Origin: Synergistaceae bacterium
Lineage (GTDB): Bacteria; Synergistota; Synergistia; Synergistales; Synergistaceae
Reading direction: 5' to 3'
DNA length: 10,086 bases
NCBI GenBank assembly: GCA_031274115.1
Contig: JAISQP010000017.1
Coordinates: forward strand, 1-10,086
The notes beneath the pieces were generated by a model that was not told the origin of the DNA, made no database searches, and saw nothing but the letters and a program-made list of their open reading frames with translations. A program made the translations under genes and the position numbers. Shown in pieces: positions 1-6,607 of this stretch (its first letter is position 1; every line of letters starts with the position of its first letter).

Positions 1-860
1 GCGCGGCTCGATGGAAAAACATACTGGCCGTGTCCGGTCAAGGGGCGCATTTTGTCCAACAGTGAAAGCGTCTGAGTGGAGAGCGGCACTATATGCGGGC
101 GCTTCATCTTCATTTTCCCCTCCGGAATATGCCACTCGTTGTCAATTTCCGACCACTCCGCGTGTCGGACCTCTCCGGGGCGACAGAAGGTGAGCGCCGA
201 GAACTGCATAGCGTAGCGGACGATTGTTTGAGGATAGGCGTCGATCGAGCGGAGGAGCTGGGCGACGTCGGCGGGGCGGGTGAGGCTGGCGAAGTGGCGA
301 GATTTTGGCGTATCGAGAAAACCACGCAAGGCGTATGTTGGATCGTTCTGACAATAACCTGTCATAATCCCATAACGAAAAACCTGACTGATAATTTGCT
401 TTACTCGTCTGCTCATTTCGTATTTTCCGATATTACCGAGTCTTTGCATGAGGGGAAGAATATCGACGGTATTCAGCTCAGCGATATTTCTATCGCCAAT
501 GAATGGCAGGATATGAGTATTAAGTCTGCTCCTGATGTTCTGCTTTTCTTTTTCATTACTCAACTTCTGTTCGTGCAGTTTGACCCATTCAGAGGCGACC
601 TGTGAGAATGTCTCCTCGTGTTTCTTTGGCGCTACTGGTAGTGCATGGCGTTTCCCATCTCTCAATTCTCTAGCCTGCTGCAAAGTGACAAATGGATATT
701 CCCCAAGATTATGCCAATTCCGTTTCCCGTTCTCGTTGCTCCTGAATCTCCAATACTTTTTGCCGGCTGGAGTAATTTCTATATACAAGCCGTCCATGTC
801 GGCTATCCTGTATCGCTTCTTGGATGGTCTGGCGCTCTTGATCTTCGTGTCCGTGAGCAT
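1..860 (-). CDS. int: P4-type tyrosine recombinase (integrase), C-terminus beyond window
   Basis: Site-specific recombinase that would integrate and excise a genomic island or prophage. Reading leftwards from ATG at 860-858, the frame stays open for 286 codons to the window edge. An AGGGGAG ribosome site lies just upstream of the ATG. Residues 1 to about 85 resemble the arm-binding DUF4102 domain of P4 integrases (starts MLTDTKIKSARPSKK, then GLYIEITPAGKKYWRF and LGEYPFVTLQQARELR). About 95-190 is the helical core-binding domain. From about 200 the catalytic domain starts, with the box I arginine in FCRPGEVRHAEW (Arg227) and the beta-hairpin lysine region KMKMKRPHIVPL (249-258). The HxxR and nucleophilic Tyr motifs would lie past the edge; the family is usually about 400 aa, so some 110 residues are missing from view. 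GC content is about 45% over 301-860 and about 60% over 1-300. Its position beside the 3' end of tRNA-Ser supports an island integrase. Whether the gene is intact further left cannot be seen. Confidence 0.93.
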   Translation of the reverse strand, partial: MLTDTKIKSARPSKKRYRIADMDGLYIEITPAGKKYWRFRSNENGKRNWHNLGEYPFVTLQQARELRDGKRHALPVAPKKHEETFSQVASEWVKLHEQKLSNEKEKQNIRSRLNTHILPFIGDRNIAELNTVDILPLMQRLGNIGKYEMSRRVKQIISQVFRYGIMTGYCQNDPTYALRGFLDTPKSRHFASLTRPADVAQLLRSIDAYPQTIVRYAMQFSALTFCRPGEVRHAEWSEIDNEWHIPEGKMKMKRPHIVPLSTQTLSLLDKMRPLTGHGQYVFPSSR

Positions 861-882
861 GAAATCACTCCCCTTAAATGGC

Positions 883-907
883 GGACTACAGCTTTAAATT
901 GTAGTCC
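883..907. repeat. Perfect inverted repeat in the int leader
   Basis: GGACTACA (883-890) and TGTAGTCC (900-907) form a perfect 8-bp inverted repeat with a 9-nt AT-rich spacer. It lies between the int -10 box and the int ribosome site, 22 bp before the start codon. It could be an operator for a repressor or excisionase, or an mRNA hairpin limiting int translation. No T-run follows in the int direction, so it is not a usual terminator. Confidence 0.6.
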
Positions 908-933
908 TGTTTGTGTACCATTTATTGAGTGTT

Positions 934-962
934 ATTATATCATATTAGGTTATAGTAGGTTA
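934..962 (-). promoter_or_regulatory. Probable int promoter (extended -10)
   Basis: On the minus strand TGATATAAT (942-934) is a perfect extended -10 (TG-n-TATAAT) about 75 bp ahead of the int start. There is no good -35 hexamer 17 bp upstream (TAACCT at 962-957), which is common for extended -10 promoters. The -35 area is covered by the repeats at 947-963, so bound integrase could block its own promoter; that part is inference. Confidence 0.65.
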
Positions 963-1026
963 ATAAAAAATCCCGCCGATTTAGGCGGGAGCTGGTTTTA
1001 GGTTATGTTGGGTTATGCTAGGTTTC
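947..1026. repeat. Two clusters of 10-bp-phased repeats, putative integrase arm sites
   Basis: On the plus strand AGGTTAT (947) and AGGTTAA (957) form one cluster. AGGTTAT (1000), GGGTTAT (1010) and AGGTTTC (1020) form a second. Within each cluster the units start exactly 10 bp apart, about one helical turn, so all units face the same side of the DNA. They lie between the integrase gene and the 3' end of its presumed target tRNA, where arm-type sites of tyrosine integrases are expected. The clusters flank a terminator hairpin. The role is inferred from position and phasing. Confidence 0.6.
961..990 (-). terminator. Rho-independent terminator downstream of tRNA-Ser
   Basis: A TCCCGCC / GGCGGGA stem of 7 GC-rich pairs with a 6-nt loop occupies 971-990. 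On the minus strand it is followed by TTTTTTATTA (970-961). It ends the tRNA-Ser transcript about 45 nt past the CCA end and lies just before the int promoter, so it also shields int from tRNA transcription. Because it sits on the island side of the tRNA end and between the arm-like repeats, it is probably carried by the island. Confidence 0.85.
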
Positions 1027-1033
1027 TTGCTAA

Positions 1034-1128
1034 TGGCGGTGAGGCAGGGATTCGAACCCTGGAGGGCGATTTTAGTCACCCTACTCGCTTAGCAGGCGAG
1101 TGCCTTCAGCCGACTCGGCCACCTCACC
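1034..1128 (-). tRNA. tRNA-Ser (anticodon GCU)
   Basis: A 95-nt class II tRNA with encoded CCA (plus-strand tgg at 1034-1036). Acceptor arms GGTGAGG and CCTCACC pair over 7 bp. The anticodon stem CTCGC / GCGAG carries the loop CTGCTAA, anticodon GCT (plus 1093-1091), which reads AGC and AGU serine codons. A long variable arm (GGGTGA / TCGCCC stem) is diagnostic of serine tRNA, and the T arm is CAGGG-TTCGAAT-CCCTG. It is very similar to the E. coli AGC/AGU-reading tRNA-Ser as I recall it. The intact 3' half suggests that the integrated element restored the tRNA end with its own copy (attL overlap); the exact attachment core needs attR. Confidence 0.98.
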
Positions 1129-1139
1129 GCACGGGAGGT

Positions 1140-1169
1140 ATTCTATCGTCTAGCGCGACTAGCTGTCAA
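1140..1169 (-). promoter_or_regulatory. Promoter of tRNA-Ser
   Basis: Perfect -35 TTGACA (1169-1164), 18-bp spacer, then -10 TAGAAT (1145-1140, five of six consensus bases). Transcription would begin near 1133, only about 5 nt before the mature tRNA 5' end. The tRNA therefore has its own strong promoter and does not depend on the chaperone gene upstream. Confidence 0.85.
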
Positions 1170-1231
1170 GCGTCAGAAGACCGCTGCAAACCGCGCGCAA
1201 GGTTGCGTGACTCGTAAAACTGGATATATAC

Positions 1232-1291
1232 AAAAAGCTTCCTCGGGCTGAATGCGAATGGCGCTTTTGTCGAACTTGAGGCGTCAGCCCG
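1232..1291 (-). terminator. Candidate terminator after the PpiD-like gene
   Basis: On the minus strand, 10 nt after the stop codon, CGGGCTGA (1291-1284) and TCAGCCCG (1251-1244) form a perfect 8-bp stem around a 32-nt region that can fold further. A run of five T (1236-1232) follows about 7 nt later. The stem is good, but the gap before the T-run and the long loop make it atypical. Confidence 0.45.
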
Positions 1292-1300
1292 AAACGCGGC

Positions 1301-2365
1301 TTACTCCGAAGGCTCAGCCGCGTCGCCGGAAGTCTCCTCCGACACGTCGCCCGAGACCTCAACCAAGGCGTCAGCGGGTTTGCTGAAGAGAGACTCGTCC
1401 AGAATCTCGATCGCCGCCTTGCCTCTCAACTCCTGGAGAAAATCGGACTGAAGACCCTGCCTCTTCTGTCCCAGTATCATCTGTTCTATGTCGGCGCTGA
1501 CCTCGTTGTACGTCGCGACGCCGGCGGCTTCCTTTGAGCGCTTGATAGTTATGAGATAGTCGTCTTCGCCCAGCTTTACCGCCTTCGACACCTTGTTCAT
1601 CGGAGTGTTCTTGAGGAACTCGAAGTCGTCAGTCAGCTGCGTGAGAGCTATCAGAACCGGAGAACTTTCGGGATAGGAGTTGAACACGTCGCTGGATGCG
1701 GCCTCCAACACGCTATCCCACGACTTGCCGCTTTCAATATCCGCCCTGGCTTTCTCGGCGGCTTCCTCAGTTCTGAAGTGCGCCAGGTTCATATTGAAAC
1801 CCTCCGGTTTCTGGAAGGCATATGTCTTCATGGTATTGTAGAATTCACGCATTTCCTGCTCGTCAGTCGACACTTCTGAAGTGACTTCGTCGAACACCTT
1901 CTGGCGAAGGGTTTGCTCTTCAACCGCCTTCCTGAACCCGCGCTCGTCCATGCCGGCAAGCTGCATCTGCTGAAGGAATACTTCCTTGGTCGGGAACGAG
2001 GACTCTATATTTTTGATCGTCTCGTCGATCTCGCTCTTTTCCACGGACAGCTTACGCGACTTGGCCTCTTTGTCGAGCTCCTTCATTATAGCCAACTGCT
2101 CCAACACCGAAGTCCTGAGAGAAGGGAAGTCCTCCGACGTGATGCTCTGCGACAACCCCATGCCCCTTATCATCTGCTCCATCTCGCGCTCTATCTGCGA
2201 GAGCATCACCCGCTCCCCGTCGATCCGCGCGACAGGATAATCGCCGCCGCCGGCGCCTCTCGGGCCGCCGCTGTATAAGCCGTATCCGGCAAAACAGGAG
2301 ACAATAAACACAACCACAACGACAAGCATTATCCATCTTACATTCTTCCTGAAAAATTGCATCAT
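1301..2365 (-). CDS. PpiD/SurA-like membrane-anchored chaperone with degenerate parvulin domain
   Basis: Probable extracytoplasmic folding factor of 354 aa. The N-terminus is basic (MMQFFRKNVR), followed by one hydrophobic segment at about 11-32, as in PpiD, which would anchor it in the inner membrane facing the periplasm. IVSC at 21-24 also fits a lipobox, so a lipoprotein cannot be excluded. About 40-170 resembles the SurA N-terminal chaperone domain (PVARIDGERVMLSQIEREME, then long charged helices and QQMQLAGMDERGFRKAVEEQ). About 185-305 has the layout of a parvulin PPIase domain (LGEDDYLITIKRSKE near its end), but I see none of the usual catalytic His and Cys/Asp signature, so isomerase activity is doubtful. 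The C-terminal 25 residues are strongly acidic. ATG at 2365 or the adjacent ATG at 2362 could start it, with GGGGAGG upstream at 2379-2385. It has its own promoter in the gap after polA, so it need not be cotranscribed with it. Confidence 0.8.
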   Translation of the reverse strand: MMQFFRKNVRWIMLVVVVVFIVSCFAGYGLYSGGPRGAGGGDYPVARIDGERVMLSQIEREMEQMIRGMGLSQSITSEDFPSLRTSVLEQLAIMKELDKEAKSRKLSVEKSEIDETIKNIESSFPTKEVFLQQMQLAGMDERGFRKAVEEQTLRQKVFDEVTSEVSTDEQEMREFYNTMKTYAFQKPEGFNMNLAHFRTEEAAEKARADIESGKSWDSVLEAASSDVFNSYPESSPVLIALTQLTDDFEFLKNTPMNKVSKAVKLGEDDYLITIKRSKEAAGVATYNEVSADIEQMILGQKRQGLQSDFLQELRGKAAIEILDESLFSKPADALVEVSGDVSEETSGDAAEPSE

Positions 2366-2378
2366 GACGTTAAACGTC
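2366..2378. repeat. Small palindrome between ribosome site and start codon
   Basis: GACGTTAAACGTC is a 6-bp perfect inverted repeat around one central base. It lies exactly between the GGGGAGG ribosome site and the ATG of the PpiD-like gene. It could be an operator half, or a small hairpin that shortens the effective ribosome-site spacing, which is otherwise about 13 nt. Confidence 0.5.
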
Positions 2379-2416
2379 CTCCCCTTTTCTCTATTAATAG
2401 CGACTTTAGCCGAATG

Positions 2417-2445
2417 ATGATACTATGATACTCGACTAATGTCAA
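2417..2445 (-). promoter_or_regulatory. Promoter of the PpiD-like gene
   Basis: Perfect -35 TTGACA (2445-2440), exact 17-bp spacer, -10 TATCAT (2422-2417, five of six consensus bases). Predicted start near 2410, giving a leader of about 45 nt. It lies in the 104-bp gap after the polA stop codon. It matches a housekeeping sigma-70-type promoter; I see no obvious envelope-stress sigma motif. Confidence 0.8.
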
Positions 2446-2469
2446 AATATTTTTGGCCCCGCCGGCAGT

Positions 2470-5034
2470 TCATACCTCGGCGAGGGAGCGTCCGCGTTTG
2501 GACTCTGCCTTCAACGGAACGTCAATATATTTCACGTTTTCCATTGTCTCGACCAGTATCGCCTCCATCGCGCCGGCTTTCTCGGCTGGGGTCTCGCATA
2601 TCAGCGAGTCGTGCACCTGGAGGACGAGCAGCGTGTCCGGATGGTCGCGCCCGATGATCCGCTGAAACCGGATCAAGGCGATCTTGGCTATGTCGGCGGC
2701 GGTGCTCTGTATAGGAGTGTTGACCGCGACCCTGTCGATGGAGCCGCCGCCGCGGCCCTCCACCGTCGAGACCTCGGACAGGGGGCGAATCCTCCCGAGG
2801 ACTGACAGGGTGTAGCCGCGCGACCGGGCCTCCCGCGCGCTCATTTCGAGGTAGCGCCTGACTCGCGGCAGCACCGAGAAATACCTCTCTATGAGCCCGG
2901 CTGCCTGAAAGCGGGTTATGCCCATCCTCGACGCGAGCCCGTGCGCGCCCATGCCGTATATCAGGCCGAAGTTCACGGTCTTGGCGAACCTCCTCTGCTC
3001 CGGGGTTATCTCCTCGGCGGGAAGGTCGAAGACCCACGACGCCGTCTCCAGGTGAATGTCGCGGTCGTTCCCGAACGCCTCCAGCAGACGTTCCTCCCCG
3101 GACAGGTGAGCCAGAACCCTCAACTCTATCTGCGAATAGTCGGCGGCCACGAAGACTCGCGGCGCGCCGCCGCTCCCAGGCGTGATCGCGCGCCTGAACT
3201 TCACGGCCCAGTCCCCGAACACAGGGAGGTTCTGCACGTTCGGGTCCCTGCTCGCGAGACGCCCCGTGCCGGTTACGTCGTGCAGGAACGTCGAGCGTAT
3301 CCTGCCGTCGGGGGACGACTCCGCGTGTTTGATAAACGGCTGCACGAAGCCGGACGACATCTTCGAACACTCTCGGAAGTCGAGCATCTTGGACGGTATC
3401 ACGCACAGCGGTTCAGGCAGCCGCGACAGCTCCTCCAGCACCCCTACGTCGGTGGAATAGCCCGTCTTCGTCTTTTTTATGACCGGCAGCCTCAGTCTCT
3501 CAAAAAGCAGCTCGCCAACCTGCTTCGGCGAGTTCAGGTTTATCGCGCCGCCGGCCGCGCCGAAGATCTCCCTTTCCGTCTCCGCGATATGTTCCCGCAG
3601 CTCGCCCTCCAGCTCCCTGAGGGCGGCGAGGTCGACGCGGACGCCGTTTTTGCCGAGAGTGGCGAGGACGGGGACGAGCGGCGCGTCTATCACGCTCGTC
3701 ACGCTCTCCAGACCTGACGCGCGCGGGTCGCCGGACAACCCCTGCCAGAGCGCCCAAAGCTGGCCCGCGAGCGCTTCCCCGGTCTTTGGACGTTCCCCGA
3801 GAATGTCCGCGAGCGCGTGGCTTTTCGCGTCTGGGTGCAGGTAATAGTGCGCGAGTTCGACGTCCCGGATTATCTGCGGATGCTCGTCAAGGACCGGCGC
3901 CCTCTGGCGCCGCGCCCCATAATCCGCCAGTATCAGCCTTTTGCCGTCTGGATCGCCAAGCCACCCGCTGAAGGCCTCGCGCGCGCCGTCAGAAAGCTCG
4001 GCCCAACAGCCGCCGGCCGTCGCCAGAACATCCGGATTATCCGCCAGTATAAGCGTCTTTTCGCTGAAAATTTCCAGCCCGCCGGCGTTACCCGGAACAA
4101 ATTCGCCGGCCGGCGACGCGGCGCCGGATACCGTCGCGGCTGAAATTTGAGCGCCGTGTTCGGGGCTCTTCCCTGAGGCGAGCCCGAGTCTCGCAATCAG
4201 CCTCTTCAAGCCCAGCCTCTCGCAGAGCGCGTAGGCCGCCTCTACGTCAGCCGGCCCGCGTTCGAGAAGCCTGACCGGATAAGCCTTCACTGCCTGCGGA
4301 ATTACCAGGGAGTAGCTCATGTAGGCGGATTCCCTGCCGCTCTCGAGTTTTTTCCGCTGTCCCTCGGGTAGAGAGGCAAGCGCGTCATATATGGCGTCGA
4401 GCGAGCCGTGTCGCGCCAGAAGCGCCCGCGCCGTCTTGTCGCCTATCCCCGGAACGCCGGGTATGTTGTCCACGGAGTCGCCCACGAGGGCGAGGTAGTC
4501 CGCCATCGCCTTCGGCGGGAAGCCGTACTCCTCCGTGAAACTCTCCTCGCTGTACAGCTTGAACTCTGTTATTCCCTTGGACGGGCGAGCCATCTTCGTC
4601 CCCGGACTGAGGATCTGTAACAGATCCTTGTCGGCCGACAGTATCAGCGCTTCTCCCCCTCCCTCGGCAATGGACGCGGCGGTGGCCGCAATGAGGTCGT
4701 CGGCCTCGACCCCGTCCTCGATGAAGACGGGGTAGCCCAGCGCTTTCACCAGCTCGACAATCAGCGGCATCTGCGTCTTGAAGCCCTCCGGCGCGGGCTG
4801 GCGGCCCTCCTTGTAGGCGCCGTACAACTCGTCCCTCGCCGTCGGCCCGTGGGGATCGAAGAAGAGCCCCACCCCATCGGGACGCCACAGCTCCATCGCC
4901 TTCAGGAGCATGTTCATGAAGCCGAGCACGGCGTTCGTCGGCGTCCCGTCGGGCGCGTTCGTCTCCGGAACGGCGTAGAACCCCCTGAACGCCAGCCCAT
5001 GCCCGTCTATAAGCAGCAGCTTGCCATTTTTCAC
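2470..5034 (-). CDS. polA: DNA polymerase I, proofreading-deficient type
   Basis: Repair and Okazaki-fragment polymerase, 854 aa from the chosen start. Residues 1 to about 285 are the 5' nuclease domain: LLLIDGHGLAFRGFYAVP, GVEADDLIAA, LSADKDLLQIL and the helix-hairpin-helix LVGDSVDNIPGVPGIGDK. About 315-455 sits where the 3'-5' exonuclease domain should be, but no DxE motif is present and the second motif has become LILADYGARRQRAP, so proofreading is very likely lost, as in Taq. About 480-854 is the polymerase: motif A DYSQIELRVLAHLSGEERLL (Asp632), motif B RRFAKTVNFGLIYGM (Lys685), motif C QVHDSLICE (Asp809, with Ser810 where nearly all relatives have Glu). GTG at 5034 is preferred because GGAGG lies 5 nt before it. 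An in-frame GTG at 5046 has only a GGGGG stretch upstream. The promoter at 5084-5111 drives it away from divergent gltX. The 854-aa length is a little below E. coli's 928, as is common. Confidence 0.97.
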   Translation of the reverse strand: MKNGKLLLIDGHGLAFRGFYAVPETNAPDGTPTNAVLGFMNMLLKAMELWRPDGVGLFFDPHGPTARDELYGAYKEGRQPAPEGFKTQMPLIVELVKALGYPVFIEDGVEADDLIAATAASIAEGGGEALILSADKDLLQILSPGTKMARPSKGITEFKLYSEESFTEEYGFPPKAMADYLALVGDSVDNIPGVPGIGDKTARALLARHGSLDAIYDALASLPEGQRKKLESGRESAYMSYSLVIPQAVKAYPVRLLERGPADVEAAYALCERLGLKRLIARLGLASGKSPEHGAQISAATVSGAASPAGEFVPGNAGGLEIFSEKTLILADNPDVLATAGGCWAELSDGAREAFSGWLGDPDGKRLILADYGARRQRAPVLDEHPQIIRDVELAHYYLHPDAKSHALADILGERPKTGEALAGQLWALWQGLSGDPRASGLESVTSVIDAPLVPVLATLGKNGVRVDLAALRELEGELREHIAETEREIFGAAGGAINLNSPKQVGELLFERLRLPVIKKTKTGYSTDVGVLEELSRLPEPLCVIPSKMLDFRECSKMSSGFVQPFIKHAESSPDGRIRSTFLHDVTGTGRLASRDPNVQNLPVFGDWAVKFRRAITPGSGGAPRVFVAADYSQIELRVLAHLSGEERLLEAFGNDRDIHLETASWVFDLPAEEITPEQRRFAKTVNFGLIYGMGAHGLASRMGITRFQAAGLIERYFSVLPRVRRYLEMSAREARSRGYTLSVLGRIRPLSEVSTVEGRGGGSIDRVAVNTPIQSTAADIAKIALIRFQRIIGRDHPDTLLVLQVHDSLICETPAEKAGAMEAILVETMENVKYIDVPLKAESKRGRSLAEV

Positions 5035-5083
5035 TCCGTCCTCCACAGCTCAACCCCCATTGTGTATAATCACTTCCGACGCT

Positions 5084-5111
5084 ATTATAGTCGACGGTGC
5101 GCGACAGTTAA
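5084..5111 (-). promoter_or_regulatory. Probable polA promoter
   Basis: Perfect -10 TATAAT (5089-5084), with TTAACT at 5111-5106 as a partial -35 (four of six bases) at 16-bp spacing. The start would be near 5077, about 43 nt before the polA GTG. The -35 falls on the outer end of repeat element A, so insertion of that element may have supplied or altered this half of the promoter. Confidence 0.55.
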
Positions 5112-5223
5112 AGAAAGGCTGATTTATTGTTAGGGGCCTAAAGGGTAACGATTGAAACCGCGATGGTCTCTCTATTCGCAAACGGCAAAATGTCGTTTTA
5201 GCGATTTAATCAGCGTTCTTAAC
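5107..5223 (+). repeat. Repeat element A (MITE-like or leader element), copy 1
   Basis: The core 5114-5217 (104 bp) aligns without gaps to the reverse complement of 9128-9231 with 93 identical bases (hand count). Ends carry inverted repeats: GGCTGATTTA on the left against TAATCAGC on the right. They extend imperfectly outward to GTTAAAGAAAGGCTGATT (5107-5124) versus AATCAGCGTTCTTAAC (5208-5223). There is no room for a protein, so any transposase would have to act in trans. An internal hairpin AAACGGCA / TGTCGTTT lies at 5180-5198. It occupies most of the polA-gltX divergent gap and ends 37 bp before the gltX start. I found no convincing separate gltX promoter here. The rest of the 200-bp gap holds only the polA promoter and the gltX ribosome site. 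Confidence 0.85.
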
Positions 5224-5260
5224 GCGTTTCGCGACGATTTTGGAGGGAGACTCAGCGAGT

Positions 5261-6607
5261 ATGTCGATCGATGAAAATGTGAGGGTTCGTTTCGCGCCGA
5301 GCCCGACCGGCGCGCTCCATATTGGGGGGGCGCACACCGCCCTCTTCAACTGGCTATGGGCGCGCCGCAACGGCGGCGTTTTTATCCTGCGGGTGGAGGA
5401 CACCGACAGGGAGAGGTCTACGGCCGAGTACAAAGGGACCATCATGGACGGCATGAAGTGGCTCGGCCTGGATTGGGACGAGGGGCCCGACAAGGGCGGC
5501 GCCTTCGGGCCGTACAGGCAGTCGGAGCGCATGGATACCTACGCAAAGTACGCGGAAGAGCTGTTGGAGAAGGGCCTGGCGTACAGGGAGGAGGGCGCCG
5601 TAATCTTCAAAGTTCCGACTGGGACAAGCCTCGTCCTGAACGACGAGATATACGGGGAGATAAAGATTCAGAGCGAGAAGGCGTCAGTGAGCCCGGACGG
5701 GTCGGTGAAGGACATCGTCATCATAAAGAGCGACGGAATGCCCACATACAACTACGCCGTCGTGGTGGACGACCATACGATGAACGTCACCTGCGTGATA
5801 AGAGGAGAGGACCACATCGCGAACACTCCCAAACAGATGCTGCTCTATCACGCTCTCGGATGGACGCCGCCGAAGTTCGCGCACCTGCCCATGATCCTCG
5901 GCAAGGACAAGAAAAAGCTCTCCAAGCGCCACGGCGCGACGAGCGTATTCGAGTACAGCGACCTGGGGTATCTCCCCGACTCCGTGTTCAACTTCCTCGC
6001 CCTGCTCGGGTGGTCGCCGGGGGGCGGAGTCGAAATATTCGACAGGAAGACCGCGACTGATCTCTTCGAACTTTCGAAGGTGACGAAAAAAGCCGCCGTC
6101 TTCGACATGGATAAGCTCAATTTCGTCAATCAGGAGCACCTCAAGATTATGGACCCGTCTCTGAAGAGAAAGACAGTCGAGCCCTTCTGGGCCGAGCTGG
6201 GCCTCTTCCCTCAGAGACACGCTCAAAAATATCTGGAGGACGCACTGACGCTGATGGGCGGCAGAGGCCGGACGACCAGGGAGCTGGCGGAGTACAGCGA
6301 CTACTTCGTGGACTTCTTCCCAGTGAAGGAGCGCTACGACGCGAGCGATATCACGGAGGAGAGAGCGCCCGTCCTGAAAAAATTCTTCGGCGCGTTCGCG
6401 GACCTGCCGGAGTGGAACCCCGAGGAGATGGAGACCTTCGCACGAGCCTGGTGCGAGGAGAACTCCGTCCAGCTCAAGGAAGTAGCCCTCCCGCTGAGAT
6501 GGGCGCTTACAGGCCGCAAGGTGAGCCCCGGCGTCTTCGAGGTCGCCGCCCTGCTCGGCCGCGAGGAGTGCAAAGCCCGCCTAGCGCACTATAAATTTAT
6601 AAATTGA
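5261..6607 (+). CDS. gltX: Glutamyl-tRNA synthetase
   Basis: Charges tRNA-Glu with glutamate using ATP in the cytoplasm; 448 aa from ATG 5261. The class I signature is complete: HIGH-type HIGG at 20-23 inside FAPSPTGALHIGGAHTALFN, and KMSKS-type KLSKR at 219-223 inside KDKKKLSKRHGATS. WDEGPDKGGAFGPYRQSER and GEDHIANTPKQMLLYHALGW are typical of bacterial GluRS and not of GlnRS. The C-terminal part from about 310 is the helical anticodon-binding domain, ending LPLRWALTGRKVSPGVFEVA. No CxC zinc site is seen. The length is slightly short for the family but nothing seems missing. GGAGGGAG at 5242-5249 is the ribosome site, somewhat far from the ATG (11-14 nt). An in-frame TTG at 5240 has no ribosome site and was not used. 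Whether the enzyme is discriminating, or also charges tRNA-Gln with Glu, cannot be told here; no gatCAB is in view. Confidence 0.97.
   Translation: MSIDENVRVRFAPSPTGALHIGGAHTALFNWLWARRNGGVFILRVEDTDRERSTAEYKGTIMDGMKWLGLDWDEGPDKGGAFGPYRQSERMDTYAKYAEELLEKGLAYREEGAVIFKVPTGTSLVLNDEIYGEIKIQSEKASVSPDGSVKDIVIIKSDGMPTYNYAVVVDDHTMNVTCVIRGEDHIANTPKQMLLYHALGWTPPKFAHLPMILGKDKKKLSKRHGATSVFEYSDLGYLPDSVFNFLALLGWSPGGGVEIFDRKTATDLFELSKVTKKAAVFDMDKLNFVNQEHLKIMDPSLKRKTVEPFWAELGLFPQRHAQKYLEDALTLMGGRGRTTRELAEYSDYFVDFFPVKERYDASDITEERAPVLKKFFGAFADLPEWNPEEMETFARAWCEENSVQLKEVALPLRWALTGRKVSPGVFEVAALLGREECKARLAHYKFIN

Noticed and set aside
93..605. 170-codon plus-strand open frame at the left end
   Set aside because: It lies antisense to the integrase, whose frame has clear domain motifs, a ribosome site and a promoter.
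1..860. Integrase as a broken pseudogene because it has no stop codon in the window
   Set aside because: The frame is open and motif-bearing up to the edge; it is simply cut by the window, so no breakage can be claimed.
947..1026. CRISPR-like array from the short repeats near the tRNA
   Set aside because: Units are only about 7 bp, spaced every 10 bp, with no spacers of constant length and no cas genes.
5141..5165. T-box-like AGGGT...ACCGCG upstream of gltX, suggesting a T-box riboswitch
   Set aside because: The consensus needs AGGGTGG-n-ACCGCG in one block; here about ten other bases intervene, copy B has ACCTCG, and the element is too short for a full T-box with specifier loop and terminator.
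5240..5260. TTG at 5240 as the gltX start
   Set aside because: No ribosome site precedes it and the GGAGGGAG at 5242-5249 would be inside the gene; the family N-terminus fits ATG 5261.
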